Below, one piece after another: positions 21,662-30,881 of a stretch of 64,000 nt of DNA. The stretch is from Gemmatimonadota bacterium. GTDB lineage: Bacteria > Gemmatimonadota > Gemmatimonadetes > Gemmatimonadales > GWC2-71-9. The notes beneath the pieces were generated by a model that saw only the letters and a list, made by a program, of their open reading frames with translations, ran no database searches and was not told where the DNA came from. The DNA lies in contig JADJAK010000005.1 of the NCBI GenBank assembly GCA_016704275.1, forward strand, positions 248,001 through 312,000, written 5' to 3'. How positions within the stretch are numbered: the stretch's first letter is position 1; every line of letters starts with the position of its first letter. The translations under genes were made by a program, and so were the position numbers.

Positions 21662-22689
21662 CCACGCCGCAGTCGCAGTACGCCGCGGCCGGCGTCGACC
21701 TGTCGCAGGCCGAGATCGCCAAGGCGCGCATCGGCGAGCTCGTCGCCGCGACGCGCACGCCGCTCTCGGTGGGTGCGGTCGGCGCCTTCGGGGGCATGGT
21801 GCGGATCCCCGTCGGGATGCGCTCGCCCGTGCTGGTGATGAGCACCGACGGCGTCGGCACCAAGGTGCTGGTGGCGATGCAGGCCGGCCGCTTCGACACC
21901 GTCGGCGAGGATCTTGTCAACCATTCGGTGAACGACATCCTCGTGCACGGCGCGCAGCCGATCGCCTTCATGGACTACATCGCCGGGCACCGGCTGCCGG
22001 TCGAGATGATCGCCGGCGTGGTCGAGGGGATCGCCCGCGGCTGCCAGGCCCACGGGATGGCGCTCGCCGGCGGCGAGACCGCAGCGATGCCCGGCCTCTA
22101 CGCCGAGAAGACCTTCGACCTCGCCGGGACGATCATCGGCGTCGTCGAGGAGGACCAGGCGATGCACGGCGCGGCGATCGTGCCGGGCGACGTGCTGATT
22201 GCCTACGAGGCGAGCGGCCTGCACACCAACGGCTACACCCTCGCACGGCGCGTGCTCCTCGACGTGATGGGGCTCGCGCTCGACGCAACGCTCCCCGGTG
22301 GCGACGTGACGGTGGCCGATGCGCTGCTGGCGGTGCATCGCAGCTACGTCGCAGCGATCAAGCCGGCGCTGCCGCAGATCCACGGACTGGCCCACATCAC
22401 TGGTGGCGGCATCGCGGGCAATCTCGTCCGCGTCCTCCCCGAGGGATGCGAGGCCGTGGTCGATCCGCGGTCGTGGGAGTGGCCGCTGCTCTGCCGCGTG
22501 ATCGCGAAAGGCGGCCGGGTGGATCTCGCCGAGATGCGCGACGTCTTCAATTTGGGCGTCGGGATGATCGCGGCGGTGCCTGCCGCGTCGGTCGATGCAG
22601 TGCGTCAGACGGCGACCGCCGCCGGCGTGCCGACGTGGGTGTGCGGCAGCGTCCGCGCCGGCCCGACCCGCGTCGTCTTCGCCGACTGA
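21658..22689 (+). CDS. purM: Phosphoribosylformylglycinamidine cyclo-ligase (AIR synthetase)
   Basis: The product is 343 residues and closes FGAM to AIR with ATP in purine synthesis. Family motifs include YAAAGVDLSQAE near the N-terminus and STDGVGTKVLVA. GGETAAMPGLY, SGLHTNGYTLAR and HITGGGIAGNLVR follow. It begins at ATG 21658, four bases inside the previous gene, and heads the run that leads into riboflavin synthesis, which draws on purine-derived GTP. Confidence 0.95.
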   Translation: MTTPQSQYAAAGVDLSQAEIAKARIGELVAATRTPLSVGAVGAFGGMVRIPVGMRSPVLVMSTDGVGTKVLVAMQAGRFDTVGEDLVNHSVNDILVHGAQPIAFMDYIAGHRLPVEMIAGVVEGIARGCQAHGMALAGGETAAMPGLYAEKTFDLAGTIIGVVEEDQAMHGAAIVPGDVLIAYEASGLHTNGYTLARRVLLDVMGLALDATLPGGDVTVADALLAVHRSYVAAIKPALPQIHGLAHITGGGIAGNLVRVLPEGCEAVVDPRSWEWPLLCRVIAKGGRVDLAEMRDVFNLGVGMIAAVPAASVDAVRQTATAAGVPTWVCGSVRAGPTRVVFAD

Positions 22690-22702
22690 ACGGACCGTAC
22701 TC

Positions 22703-23812
22703 ATGACCGCCGACGCCGTCGTGCGTCCCGCCTCGAGCCCGGATGATCGCCACTGGATGCGCCAGGCGATCGAGCTGGCCGAGCGCGGCTGGGGGCGGGT
22801 GCACCCAAACCCGCTGGTCGGCGCGCTGGTGGTGCAGGGTGATGCCGTCGTCGGCGAAGGATGGCACGCGGAGTACGGCGCGGCGCACGCCGAGGCGGTG
22901 GCGCTCGCCGAGGCAGGGGAGCGGGCACGCGGCGCCACGCTGTACGTCTCGTTGGAGCCGTGCAACCACCACGGCAAGCAGCCGCCCTGCGTTGAGGGCA
23001 TCCTCGCGGCGGGGATCGCGCGGGTCGTCATCGCCTCGCGCGATCCGAATCCGGTGGCGTCTGGTGGCCTCGAGCGGTTGCAGGCCGCCGGTGTGCGAGT
23101 CGACGTGGGCATCGAGGAAGCCGAAGAGCGCTTCCTCAATGCTCGCTTCCATCATTCGCACTCGAGCAGCGACCGAGCGTGGGTGGCGGTGAAGCTCGCC
23201 GTCTCCATGGATGGCTGCATTGCCGATGCGGCGGGTTCGTCACGCTGGCTCTCCGGCGACGCGGCCCGTGGCTGGGTCCACCACCTGCGGGCTGGCTTCG
23301 GCGGCATCGCCGTGGGCGCGCACACCGCCATCCGCGACGATGCGCTCCTCACCGTCCGCGGGGACGTCACGCCGCGCGTGGCGCCGATGCGAGTCCTCTT
23401 CGACCGGAGCGGCACGCTGACCGGCACCGAGCGGATCTTTCACGATGCCGCCAGCGTACCCGTGTTGGTGGTCGTCGGCGCCGAGGCGGCTCCGGAACGG
23501 ACGACGCGGCTGGTCGACGCCGGGGCGATGTTGCTGGCCGCGGAGACCCTCGGCGAGGCGCTCACGGCGATGCGGCTGGTGGGTGTCGATTCACTGCTGG
23601 TCGAGGGTGGGGGCCGGCTCGCTGGCGCGCTGCTTGAGGCCGACCTCGTCGACCGGATCTATCAGGTGCAGTGTCCGCTCTGGCTGGGCGATGGCATCCG
23701 CGCCTGGCAGGGGCTGGGGCAGCCGGCCATCACGACCGCCCGGCGGTGGCGCGTCAACCGTTACTCGATGTTGTCGAGCGAGGGCGATGCCCTCCTCGTG
23801 CTGGAGCCATAG
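22703..23812 (+). CDS. ribD: Bifunctional pyrimidine deaminase/reductase of riboflavin synthesis
   Basis: The product is 369 residues from ATG 22703. The N-terminal deaminase domain has HAEAVAL (H62, E64) and the zinc cysteines in EPCNHHGKQPPC (C87, C96). The C-terminal reductase begins around residue 155 (AVKLAVSMDG) and has VEGGGRLAGALL near residue 300. It carries out the two middle steps from DARPP to ArPP. No FMN riboswitch is seen in the 13 bases before it or upstream of purM. Confidence 0.94.
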   Translation: MTADAVVRPASSPDDRHWMRQAIELAERGWGRVHPNPLVGALVVQGDAVVGEGWHAEYGAAHAEAVALAEAGERARGATLYVSLEPCNHHGKQPPCVEGILAAGIARVVIASRDPNPVASGGLERLQAAGVRVDVGIEEAEERFLNARFHHSHSSSDRAWVAVKLAVSMDGCIADAAGSSRWLSGDAARGWVHHLRAGFGGIAVGAHTAIRDDALLTVRGDVTPRVAPMRVLFDRSGTLTGTERIFHDAASVPVLVVVGAEAAPERTTRLVDAGAMLLAAETLGEALTAMRLVGVDSLLVEGGGRLAGALLEADLVDRIYQVQCPLWLGDGIRAWQGLGQPAITTARRWRVNRYSMLSSEGDALLVLEP

Positions 23813-24418
23813 ATGTTCACCGGATTGATCACGGCGGTGGGAGTGGTGGAGGCGGTGACCGCGCAGGACGGCGGTCGCGACCTCGTCATTCGCGCGCCGT
23901 GGGATGACGTCGTCCTCGGCGAGAGCATCGCTGTCGACGGCGCCTGCCTCACCGTGACCCGAGCTGAGCCCGGCCACTTTGCCGTACATGTCGTGGTGAC
24001 CTCGCTCGACCGGACCGCAATCGGCGATTACGTCGCCGGGCGTCGTGTGAACCTCGAACGCGCCCTGCGCGTCGGCGACCGCCTCGGTGGCCATCTGGTG
24101 CAGGGGCACGTCGATGGCGTCGGCACCATCACCGCGGTGGTCCAGCGCGAGGATGCCTGGCTGATCGACGTCGCCGTCCCGCCCGTGGTCGCGAACGTGT
24201 CGATTCCACTCGGCTCGATCACGGTGGATGGCGTCTCGCTGACGGTCAACGCGATCCCCGCACCCGGCACGATCCAGCTCTCGATCATTCCGTTTACCTT
24301 GGAGCACACCACGCTCGGCGACCGCCGACCCGGTGATCGCGTTCAGTTGGAAGGAGATACGGTGGGGAAGTACGTCCGTGAGCTGGGTGGCGCATGGCGC
24401 AGTGGGGAGGCTGGATGA
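23813..24418 (+). CDS. ribE: Riboflavin synthase, alpha chain
   Basis: The product is 201 residues with the duplicated lumazine-binding fold. Repeat one begins MFTGLITAVGVVEAV and includes SIAVDGACLTV. Repeat two begins about residue 95 with GGHLVQGHVDGVG and includes SITVDGVSLTVN. It dismutates two molecules of 6,7-dimethyl-8-ribityllumazine to riboflavin. It follows ribD with no gap, and its stop overlaps the ribBA start (ATGA). Confidence 0.95.
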   Translation: MFTGLITAVGVVEAVTAQDGGRDLVIRAPWDDVVLGESIAVDGACLTVTRAEPGHFAVHVVVTSLDRTAIGDYVAGRRVNLERALRVGDRLGGHLVQGHVDGVGTITAVVQREDAWLIDVAVPPVVANVSIPLGSITVDGVSLTVNAIPAPGTIQLSIIPFTLEHTTLGDRRPGDRVQLEGDTVGKYVRELGGAWRSGEAG

Positions 24419-25626
24419 GCCCCTTTGCGCCGATCGAGCAGGCCATTGCCGACCTCAAGGCCGGCAAGCTGATCGTGGTGGTCGACGACGAGGATCGCGA
24501 GAACGAAGGCGACTTCGTCTGCGCGGCGGAGACCATCACCCCCGAGCATATCAACTTCATGCTGCAGTACGGCCGCGGGTGGATCTGCCTGGCGCTCGAT
24601 CCGGCCGACTGCGACCGACTGGCATTGACGCAGATGGTCGAGAACAACACCGAGTCGATGTCGACGGCCTTCACGGTGACGATCGACGCGGCGCGGCGCT
24701 TCGGCGTGACCACCGGCATCTCGGCCGCCGACCGGGCCACCACGATCCGCGTGGCGATCGATCCGGCCACGCAGCCGGGTGATCTCCGCCGTCCGGGCCA
24801 CATTCCGCCGCTCCGGGCTCGGCCCGGCGGCGTGCTCCAGCGTGTCGGGCACACCGAGGCGAGTGTGGACCTCGCGCGGCTCGCCGGCTTCCGTCCGGCT
24901 GGCGTGATCTGCGAGATCCTCAGCGACGACGGCACGATGTCGCGGCTGCCACAGCTGCGCGAGCTCTGCGACGCGCATGGGCTCACGCTGGTCTCGGTCG
25001 CCGAACTGGTGGCGTACCGCCTGCGGACTGAGCAGCTCGTCGAGCGGCTTGCCGAGGCGCGGTTGCCGACGGAATCGGGGGAGTGGCGGGTCATCGGCTA
25101 CCGCAATGCGGTGGATGACGCCGAGCACGTCGCGCTGGTGCATGGCGATGTCGAGGGGAAGGAGAATGTCCTGGTGCGGATGCACTCCAAGTGCCTGACC
25201 GGCGACGTCTTCCATTCGCTCCGCTGCGACTGCGGCGTGCAGCTGCACCGCGCGATGGCGAAGATCGTCGCCGAGGGGGCGGGGGTGATCGTCTACCTCG
25301 ATCAGGAAGGGCGGGGAATCGGGCTGTTGAACAAGATCCGCGCCTATGCCCTGCAGGACGAGGGCGACGACACGGTGCAGGCCAACGAACGCCTCGGCTT
25401 CAAGCCGGACCAGCGCGACTTCGGCATTGGCGCGCAGATCCTCCGCGACCTGGGCCTCTCGACGTTGCGGATCATGACCAACAATCCCCGGAAGCTGGTC
25501 GCGCTCGACGGTTACGGGCTGGAGATCGTGGGGCGGGTTCCGCTGGTGGCGGACACGACCGACGAGAACCGCGCCTATCTCGAGACCAAGCGCGACAAGC
25601 TGGGCCATTATCTGGGAGAGAGCTGA
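24415..25626 (+). CDS. ribBA: Bifunctional 3,4-dihydroxy-2-butanone-4-phosphate synthase / GTP cyclohydrolase II
   Basis: The product is 403 residues from ATG 24415; an ATG at 24394 would add seven residues but loses the usual four-base overlap. The N-terminal RibB domain shows DDEDRENEGDF, HTEASVDLARLAG and CEILSDDGTM. The C-terminal RibA domain (about residue 205 on) shows the zinc site HSKCLTGDVFHSLRCDCG and DQEGRGIGLLNK. Both halves keep their catalytic residues, so one polypeptide can start both branches of riboflavin synthesis. Confidence 0.95.
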   Translation: MSPFAPIEQAIADLKAGKLIVVVDDEDRENEGDFVCAAETITPEHINFMLQYGRGWICLALDPADCDRLALTQMVENNTESMSTAFTVTIDAARRFGVTTGISAADRATTIRVAIDPATQPGDLRRPGHIPPLRARPGGVLQRVGHTEASVDLARLAGFRPAGVICEILSDDGTMSRLPQLRELCDAHGLTLVSVAELVAYRLRTEQLVERLAEARLPTESGEWRVIGYRNAVDDAEHVALVHGDVEGKENVLVRMHSKCLTGDVFHSLRCDCGVQLHRAMAKIVAEGAGVIVYLDQEGRGIGLLNKIRAYALQDEGDDTVQANERLGFKPDQRDFGIGAQILRDLGLSTLRIMTNNPRKLVALDGYGLEIVGRVPLVADTTDENRAYLETKRDKLGHYLGES

Positions 25627-26105
25627 TGCCCGAATACACTGGACGCCTGCACGCGATCGGGCGGGTGGCGATCATCGTCTCTCGCTATCACGAGCGGGTG
25701 ACTTCCCGCCTGCTTGACGGGGCGCGCACGACCTGCCTCGAAGCCGGCATCGCCGACGAGGACGTCGACACCCTCTGGGTCAGTGGGGCATTCGAACTCG
25801 GGGTCACCGCGATGGCGGCGGCGCACAGTGGACGGTACTCGGCGGTCGTTGCGCTGGGCGCGGTCGTCCGGGGCGAGACGCCGCACTTCGACTTCGTCGC
25901 CGGCGAGACGGCCGCGGCGTTGTCGCGGGCGGCGACGGAGACCCTCGTGCCCGTCGGCTTCGGGCTGCTGACCTGCGACACGATGGACGAGGCGGTTGCG
26001 CGCGCGGGTGGCGCGGCCGGCAACAAGGGGCAGGAAGCGGCCGAAGCAGCACTGCGCGCGGCAGATCTGTTGATGCAGCTCGAACTCGAACCGGATAGCG
26101 AGTGA
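25626..26105 (+). CDS. ribH: 6,7-dimethyl-8-ribityllumazine synthase
   Basis: The product is 159 residues and condenses the RibB product with the pyrimidine from RibD. Conserved features are SGAFELGV, GAVVRGETPHFDFV with the catalytic H87, and the CDTMDEAVAR region followed by NKGQEAAEAAL. The start ATG shares a base with the ribBA stop (TGATG). This completes the operon ribD-ribE-ribBA-ribH. Confidence 0.95.
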   Translation: MPEYTGRLHAIGRVAIIVSRYHERVTSRLLDGARTTCLEAGIADEDVDTLWVSGAFELGVTAMAAAHSGRYSAVVALGAVVRGETPHFDFVAGETAAALSRAATETLVPVGFGLLTCDTMDEAVARAGGAAGNKGQEAAEAALRAADLLMQLELEPDSE

Positions 26106-26518
26106 TGCTGCGACCAGAAACGAAGCGCCGTGCCCGTGCCCTGCAACTCCTCTATGTCCTCGAGACCGTGGGCGACGGCGACCAGAACGCCGCGTCGAGC
26201 GGGCTGGCACGACTGACCGGCCCCGAGCCCGCACTGCACGAGGAAGCGGTGGCAATCGTCGAGGGCGTGATGCTGCAGCGCGACGCGATCGACAAGGTCG
26301 CCGCGCGCGCGACGGAGCATTGGCGCTTCGACCGCATCGCCTCGGTCGAGCGCAACATCCTGCGGCTGGGGATTCATGAATTGATGCTCGGCGTGGTGCC
26401 GCCGAAGGTGGTGCTGGACGAGTCGATCTGGCTGGCCCACCGCTTCGCTGGCCCGAAGGCGCCCTCGTTCATCAACGGGGTGCTGGACCGGGTGGCTCGC
26501 GACTTGGGTCGGTTGTAG
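26105..26518 (+). CDS. nusB: Transcription antitermination protein NusB
   Basis: The product is 137 residues from ATG 26105 (TGATG with ribH); GTG 26102 is a possible start one codon earlier. It is all-helical, beginning with RRARALQLLYVLE. The RIASVERNILRLGIHEL, PPKVVLDESIWLAHRF and FINGVLDRVARDL segments are typical of NusB. It pairs with NusE in rRNA antitermination. A ribH-nusB junction is a frequent bacterial arrangement, which supports both calls. Confidence 0.94.
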   Translation: MLRPETKRRARALQLLYVLETVGDGDQNAASSGLARLTGPEPALHEEAVAIVEGVMLQRDAIDKVAARATEHWRFDRIASVERNILRLGIHELMLGVVPPKVVLDESIWLAHRFAGPKAPSFINGVLDRVARDLGRL

Positions 26519-26529
26519 GGCCATCGGCC

Positions 26530-27666
26530 GTGAACATCCTCCTCGTGAACTGGCAGGACCTGCGGAATCCGCACGCGGGCGGGGCGGAGATCCATCTCTT
26601 CGAGCTCTTCTCGCGGTTGGCGGCGCGGGGGCATCGGGTCCGGTTGGTCTGCTCCGGCTTCGATGGCGCCGCAGCCGTGGAGACGGTGGATGGCATCGAA
26701 GTGCACCGGCATGGCGACCGGCACAGCTTCGCGCTCGTCGGCCGCGGGGCGGTGAAGCAGGCGCTGCGCACGGAACCGGCCGATGTCGTGGTCGATGATG
26801 TCAACAAGCTGCCGCTCTTCACGGCGACCCTGACCGATCTCCCCATCTACACCCTTGTCCCGCATCTCTTCGGCACCACGGCATTCCAGGAAGTGAGTTG
26901 GCCGATGGCGGCCATGGTGTGGTTGGCGGAGCGTCCGATCCCCCGGCTCTATCGTCGCGCGTGGTTCCACGCCATTTCGGACTCCACCAGGGACGACCTC
27001 GTCGCTCGCGGGGTCCCGCGCGAACGGATTGCGGTGGTCTACCCGGGCGTCGATTCGGTGCGCTTCACCCCCGCACCGTCTGGGGAACGAACTGCGCCAC
27101 CGCGCTTCGTCTATGTGGGGCGGATCAAGCGCTACAAGGGGGTCGAGCTGCTGCTGCGGGCGCTGGTCGAAGCCCGGCGCCATCGGCCCGACCTCTCGCT
27201 CGATATCGCGGGGAGTGGCGACGATCGTCCGCGGCTCGAGGCCCTCGCCCAAACCCTCGGACTCGGCGACGCCGTCCGCTTCCGCGGCTTTGTCGACGAG
27301 GCCACCAAGCTGTCGCTCTTGCGGGGGGCTGTGGCGAACGTGTTTCCTTCCCCCAAGGAGGGATGGGGCATCACCGTGATGGAGGCGGCTGCCTGCGGCA
27401 CTCCATCGCTGGCCTCCGACTCGCCGGGACTCCGCGATTCGGTGCGCGATGGCATCACCGGCCTCCTGGTCCCGCACGGTGATGTGTCGGCGATGGCCAC
27501 GGCGATGTGCCGACTCGCCGACGATCCGGCGTTGGTCGCCACCCTCGGCGCCGCCGCGCGTCGACACGCCGAGCAGCTGACCTGGGAGTCGGCCGCCGAC
27601 CAGGTGGAGCAACACTTGCTGGATCTCGTGGCAGGGCGGGTGCCGCCGCCGTCATTCGTGGCCTGA
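26530..27666 (+). CDS. GT4-type glycosyltransferase
   Basis: The product is 378 residues from GTG 26530. The N-terminal GT-B domain begins NILLVNWQDLRNPHAGGAEIHLFEL, followed by AISDSTRDDLVARG and the UDP-binding second domain (FVYVGRIKRYKGVELLLRAL). The retaining EX7E-like signature is KEGWGITVMEA. Donor and acceptor are unknown; cell-surface polysaccharide is likely. It lies between nusB and hprK and need not be related to either. Confidence 0.87.
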   Translation: MNILLVNWQDLRNPHAGGAEIHLFELFSRLAARGHRVRLVCSGFDGAAAVETVDGIEVHRHGDRHSFALVGRGAVKQALRTEPADVVVDDVNKLPLFTATLTDLPIYTLVPHLFGTTAFQEVSWPMAAMVWLAERPIPRLYRRAWFHAISDSTRDDLVARGVPRERIAVVYPGVDSVRFTPAPSGERTAPPRFVYVGRIKRYKGVELLLRALVEARRHRPDLSLDIAGSGDDRPRLEALAQTLGLGDAVRFRGFVDEATKLSLLRGAVANVFPSPKEGWGITVMEAAACGTPSLASDSPGLRDSVRDGITGLLVPHGDVSAMATAMCRLADDPALVATLGAAARRHAEQLTWESAADQVEQHLLDLVAGRVPPPSFVA

Positions 27667-27675
27667 GGGGGAACG

Positions 27676-28632
27676 ATGCGCTTCCGTGATTTCCTGGCCG
27701 CCGGCGACACGCTCCAACTGGAGCCGCTGACGGGCGAGCTCGGCCTGGACCGCCTGGTGCCGGATGCCGAGATCGCCTCGCCCGGCCTGGCGCTGGCAGG
27801 CTACCACGGCCGCTTCATGCCGGACCGGCTGCACGTGCTCGGCGAGACCGAGATCAGCTATCTCGCCTCCCTCACGGCCGAGGTCAGGACATCGGCGCTT
27901 GAAGGGTTCTTTCAGTACGACCTCCCGTGTGTCTTCATCACCAAGGGAATGGACCCGCCGGAGCCGATGCTCGACCTGGCCCGCGGTCGCCACGTGCCGG
28001 TCCTCCGCACGCGTCTCAAGACCGCCGAGTTCTACAAGCGCATCAAGCCGATGCTCGAAGATGCGTTTGCGCCGCGCACCACGTTGCACGGCTCGCTCTC
28101 GGACGTCTACGGGGTCGGCCTCCTCTTCGTCGGTCGGTCCGGCATCGGCAAGAGCGAATGCGTGCTCGACCTCGTCGAGCGCGGCCATCGTCTCGTCGCG
28201 GACGATGTGGTGAAGGTCACCCGGCGGGGTACCGACGTTCTCCTCGGGCAGGGCCACGAGTTGGCGGCGCACCACATGGAGATCCGCGGCGTCGGGTTGA
28301 TCGACATCCCCGCACTCTTCGGCGCGCGCTCGGTCCGGCAGCAGAAGCGGATCGAAGTGATCGTGCAGCTGGAAGACTGGGAGACGGCGCAGGGCGCCGA
28401 CCGGACCGGCCTGCAGCGCGACACGCAAGTCGTGCTCGATGTGCCGATCCCGAAGGTGATCGTGCCGTTGAACCCGGGAAAGAACATCACGGTGATCGCC
28501 GAGGTCGTGGCGATGATGCATTTGCTGCGCTACAGCGGGGTGGACGTTGCCGCCGCCTTCAATGAGCGCCTCATCAAGAAGATGCGGGAAAAGCGCGGAG
28601 TGCGCGAATACCTGCGGGACGACTTCGAATGA
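27676..28632 (+). CDS. hprK: HPr kinase/phosphorylase
   Basis: The product is 318 residues. The N-terminal domain (1-130) is followed by a catalytic domain with H138 in TLHGSL, the Walker A GRSGIGKS at 153-160, DDVV at about 176 and the signature MEIRGVGLIDI around 201-211. It phosphorylates HPr on Ser46 and removes that phosphate, linking carbon status to regulation. It leads an operon whose other genes supply HPr and every PTS partner. RapZ, often the neighbour of hprK in proteobacteria, is absent. Confidence 0.95.
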   Translation: MRFRDFLAAGDTLQLEPLTGELGLDRLVPDAEIASPGLALAGYHGRFMPDRLHVLGETEISYLASLTAEVRTSALEGFFQYDLPCVFITKGMDPPEPMLDLARGRHVPVLRTRLKTAEFYKRIKPMLEDAFAPRTTLHGSLSDVYGVGLLFVGRSGIGKSECVLDLVERGHRLVADDVVKVTRRGTDVLLGQGHELAAHHMEIRGVGLIDIPALFGARSVRQQKRIEVIVQLEDWETAQGADRTGLQRDTQVVLDVPIPKVIVPLNPGKNITVIAEVVAMMHLLRYSGVDVAAAFNERLIKKMREKRGVREYLRDDFE

Positions 28633-29000
28633 CCATGCTGCGGGGAGTCATCGTCGGTCACGGGCAACTCGCCCAGGCCATGTTGGGCGCGGTGGAGCAG
28701 ATCGCCGGCGTCGAGACGGGGCTGGTGGCCGTGTCGAACACCGACTGCGACCGCGGCGCGCTCGAGGCACGCATCGTCGCGGCGGTGGACGGCGGCCCGG
28801 CACTGGTCTTCATCGACATGCCGAGCGGCTCCTGCCTCTTTGCCGCGATGCGGCAGTTGCAGACGATGTCGGGGGTTCGCGTGGTCACCGGGGTCAACCT
28901 GGCGATGCTGCTGGAGTTTGTCTTCCATCGCGAAGGTGCGGTCGATGACGTGGCGGCCCATGTGGCCGAAGTCGGAGCCCGTGCGGTGGCCGCTCGCTGA
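28629..29000 (+). CDS. PTS mannose-family component IIA
   Basis: The product is 123 residues of the PTS EIIA-Man fold. The phosphohistidine is H11 in GVIVGHGQLAQAML. VFIDMPSGSCLFAAM and GVNLAMLLEFVF match the family's later segments. It takes the phosphate from HPr and passes it to IIB. It is a single-domain subunit, unlike the fused IIAB of Escherichia coli ManX. ATG 28629 overlaps hprK by four bases. Confidence 0.92.
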   Translation: MTMLRGVIVGHGQLAQAMLGAVEQIAGVETGLVAVSNTDCDRGALEARIVAAVDGGPALVFIDMPSGSCLFAAMRQLQTMSGVRVVTGVNLAMLLEFVFHREGAVDDVAAHVAEVGARAVAAR

Positions 29001-29476
29001 TGGCGCTGGTCCTGCTCCGCGTCGATGACCGCCTGGTGCATGGGCAGGTCGTGATCGGCTGGGGCCGACCGCTCGCCGCGCGCTTCATCGTGCTGGTCGA
29101 CAACGGCGTCCGGGCCAGCACCTGGGAGCAGGACCTCTACCGCATGGCCGTCCCGGAAGGGGTCGAGATCATCTTTGCGAGCACCGCCGAGGCCACCGCC
29201 TCCCTCGCGGGTTGGGCCGCGGACCCGCGCGCCGGCATCCTGCTGACGGGCGACCTCACGACGATGGCGGCGCTGCACGACGCCGAACCGGTCGTCGCCC
29301 ATCGCATCAACCTCGGCGGCATTCATCATCGCGCCGATCGCGCCGAGCGGCTGCGTTACCTCTATCTCGACGACGCCGACACGGCGATCCTCAAACGGCT
29401 CGCCAGCGATGGCGCGGCCATCACGGCGCAGGATCTGCCGACCTCGCCACCGGTCCCGTTGGCGGACTTCCTGTGA
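29000..29476 (+). CDS. PTS mannose/fructose/sorbose-family component IIB
   Basis: The product is 158 residues. The phosphorylated histidine is H14 in LRVDDRLVHGQVVIGW, an almost exact family signature. NLGGIHH around residue 105 is the other conserved loop. It passes phosphate from IIA to the sugar held by IIC/IID. It begins one base inside the IIA stop codon. Confidence 0.93.
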   Translation: MALVLLRVDDRLVHGQVVIGWGRPLAARFIVLVDNGVRASTWEQDLYRMAVPEGVEIIFASTAEATASLAGWAADPRAGILLTGDLTTMAALHDAEPVVAHRINLGGIHHRADRAERLRYLYLDDADTAILKRLASDGAAITAQDLPTSPPVPLADFL

Positions 29477-30144
29477 GCTGGACCCTCGCCCTCGTCCTCT
29501 CGCTCTGGAGCATCCTCGTCACTGTGGATCTCGTCTCCATGCCGCAGGGGCTGCTGGCCCGACCGCTGGTGGCGGGCACGGTCGCCGGGATGCTGGCAGG
29601 GGACACCACGGCCGGACTGCTGGTTGGGGCGGTGCTGGAGTTGTATGCGTTGGACGTGCTGCCGATCGGCGCCGCGCGCTATCCCGACTATGGAGCCGCC
29701 GCCGTCACCGCCGCCGCCGCCGCCGCGTTGACCCCCGCCGCCCCGACGCTGGCGGTGGCCGGGCTGCTCGGGTTGCCGTTGGCGATTCTCGGTGGCTGGA
29801 CCCTCCACGTGCATCGTCGGCGCACGGCGAAGTCGATCCACCGTCGCCTGGAACGGGTGGCCGCAGGCGATGCGCGCGCGATCTGGGAATTGCAGCGCAA
29901 CGGGCTCGCGCGCGACGGCCTTCGCGGCGTCTTCCTCGGGGCCGTCGGCCTCGGCGTGATCTCCCTCGCCTTGGCCTTCCCCTGGGATGCGTTCCCGCGG
30001 ATGGGGCTCGTCGGCATGGCGACGGTCGCGGGCGGGATTGCCGCGTCGCTTGGCGGCGCATTGCGTAGTGGTGGCGCCGGCGCGCGTCGCCGCTGGCTTG
30101 CGGTCGGCCTGGCGACCGGACTCCTGCTGGTGCTCGGACGATGA
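29473..30144 (+). CDS. PTS mannose-family membrane component IIC, short form
   Basis: The product is 223 residues from GTG 29473 (GTGA overlap); a longer open frame upstream is the shadow of IIB. It has about five or six hydrophobic helices. SMPQGLLARPLVAGTVAGMLAGD and the GAVLELYALDVLPIGAARYPDYG segment match the family core. Classical IIC proteins are about 250-270 residues, so this is a compact version. It forms the sugar pathway with IID. The substrate is unknown. Confidence 0.87.
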   Translation: MSWTLALVLSLWSILVTVDLVSMPQGLLARPLVAGTVAGMLAGDTTAGLLVGAVLELYALDVLPIGAARYPDYGAAAVTAAAAAALTPAAPTLAVAGLLGLPLAILGGWTLHVHRRRTAKSIHRRLERVAAGDARAIWELQRNGLARDGLRGVFLGAVGLGVISLALAFPWDAFPRMGLVGMATVAGGIAASLGGALRSGGAGARRRWLAVGLATGLLLVLGR

Positions 30145-30881
30145 CCCCGCGTCAGCAGGCCGTCATCCGACTGCTCGGCGTACAGGCCGCGTGGACCTAT
30201 GAGCGGATGTCGGGGATCGGCGTCGGTCACGCCGCGACGCCGCTGCTGCGTCACTACCTCGCCGATGAACCACCCGAGGTGCGTCGCGCCGCGGTGGCCC
30301 GGTCGGCCGAGTTCTTCAACTCGCATCCGTATCTCGCCGGTGTCGCGGTCGGTGCGGTGGTGCGCGCCGAGCGGGACCACGTCCCCGGCGAGACGATCAT
30401 CCGACTGCGCACCGCGCTCTCCGGCCCGCTCGGCGCGATGGGCGATCAGCTCATCTGGGCCGGCGAGGTGCCGGCGTTGATCGGGTTCGCCCTGGCTGCG
30501 ACGCCATGGCTCGGTGGCTATGCCGTGCTGGTGGCGGTCATCGCCCACAACATCCTGCGGCTCGCCCTGACCGTCTGGGGCCTCGATCTCGGCATGCGCG
30601 AGGGACTCGGCGTCGGCGGGGCGTTGCAGCGCTCGTGGCTGCCTGCCCGCGCCGATGATGCCCAGCGCCTCGCCGCCTTTGCCGTCGGACTCGGCATTCC
30701 GGTGGCCGGCATGTACCTGCTCCGTGAAGTCACCATCTCCCATACGCTGGCCATCGCCTCGATCGGCGTGGTCGGTGCGCTCCTCGCGATTGCGCCCGGG
30801 ACTCGGTCCCGCGTCACCGGGCTCCGCCTCGGTCTGGCGCTTGTGGCAGTCGCGCTCCTCGTCGTCGGAGGTTTCCGGTGA
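30141..30881 (+). CDS. PTS mannose-family membrane component IID, short form
   Basis: The product is 246 residues. Family motifs VQAAWTYERMSGIGVG, FFNSHPYLAGVAVGAV and ALSGPLGAMGDQLIWA are in order, followed by C-terminal membrane helices. Usual IID proteins are about 270-300 residues. ATG 30141 overlaps IIC by four bases, and the stop overlaps the HPr start. Together with IIC it would make the membrane part of the permease. Confidence 0.88.
   Translation: MTPRQQAVIRLLGVQAAWTYERMSGIGVGHAATPLLRHYLADEPPEVRRAAVARSAEFFNSHPYLAGVAVGAVVRAERDHVPGETIIRLRTALSGPLGAMGDQLIWAGEVPALIGFALAATPWLGGYAVLVAVIAHNILRLALTVWGLDLGMREGLGVGGALQRSWLPARADDAQRLAAFAVGLGIPVAGMYLLREVTISHTLAIASIGVVGALLAIAPGTRSRVTGLRLGLALVAVALLVVGGFR

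Noticed and set aside
22690..22702. An FMN riboswitch controlling the riboflavin genes
   Set aside because: Only 13 bases separate purM and ribD, and no FMN element is visible near the purM start, which overlaps the previous gene.
29212..29472. An N-terminal extension of IIC
   Set aside because: It is out-of-frame IIB sequence. The membrane protein begins sensibly at GTG 29473 in a GTGA overlap.
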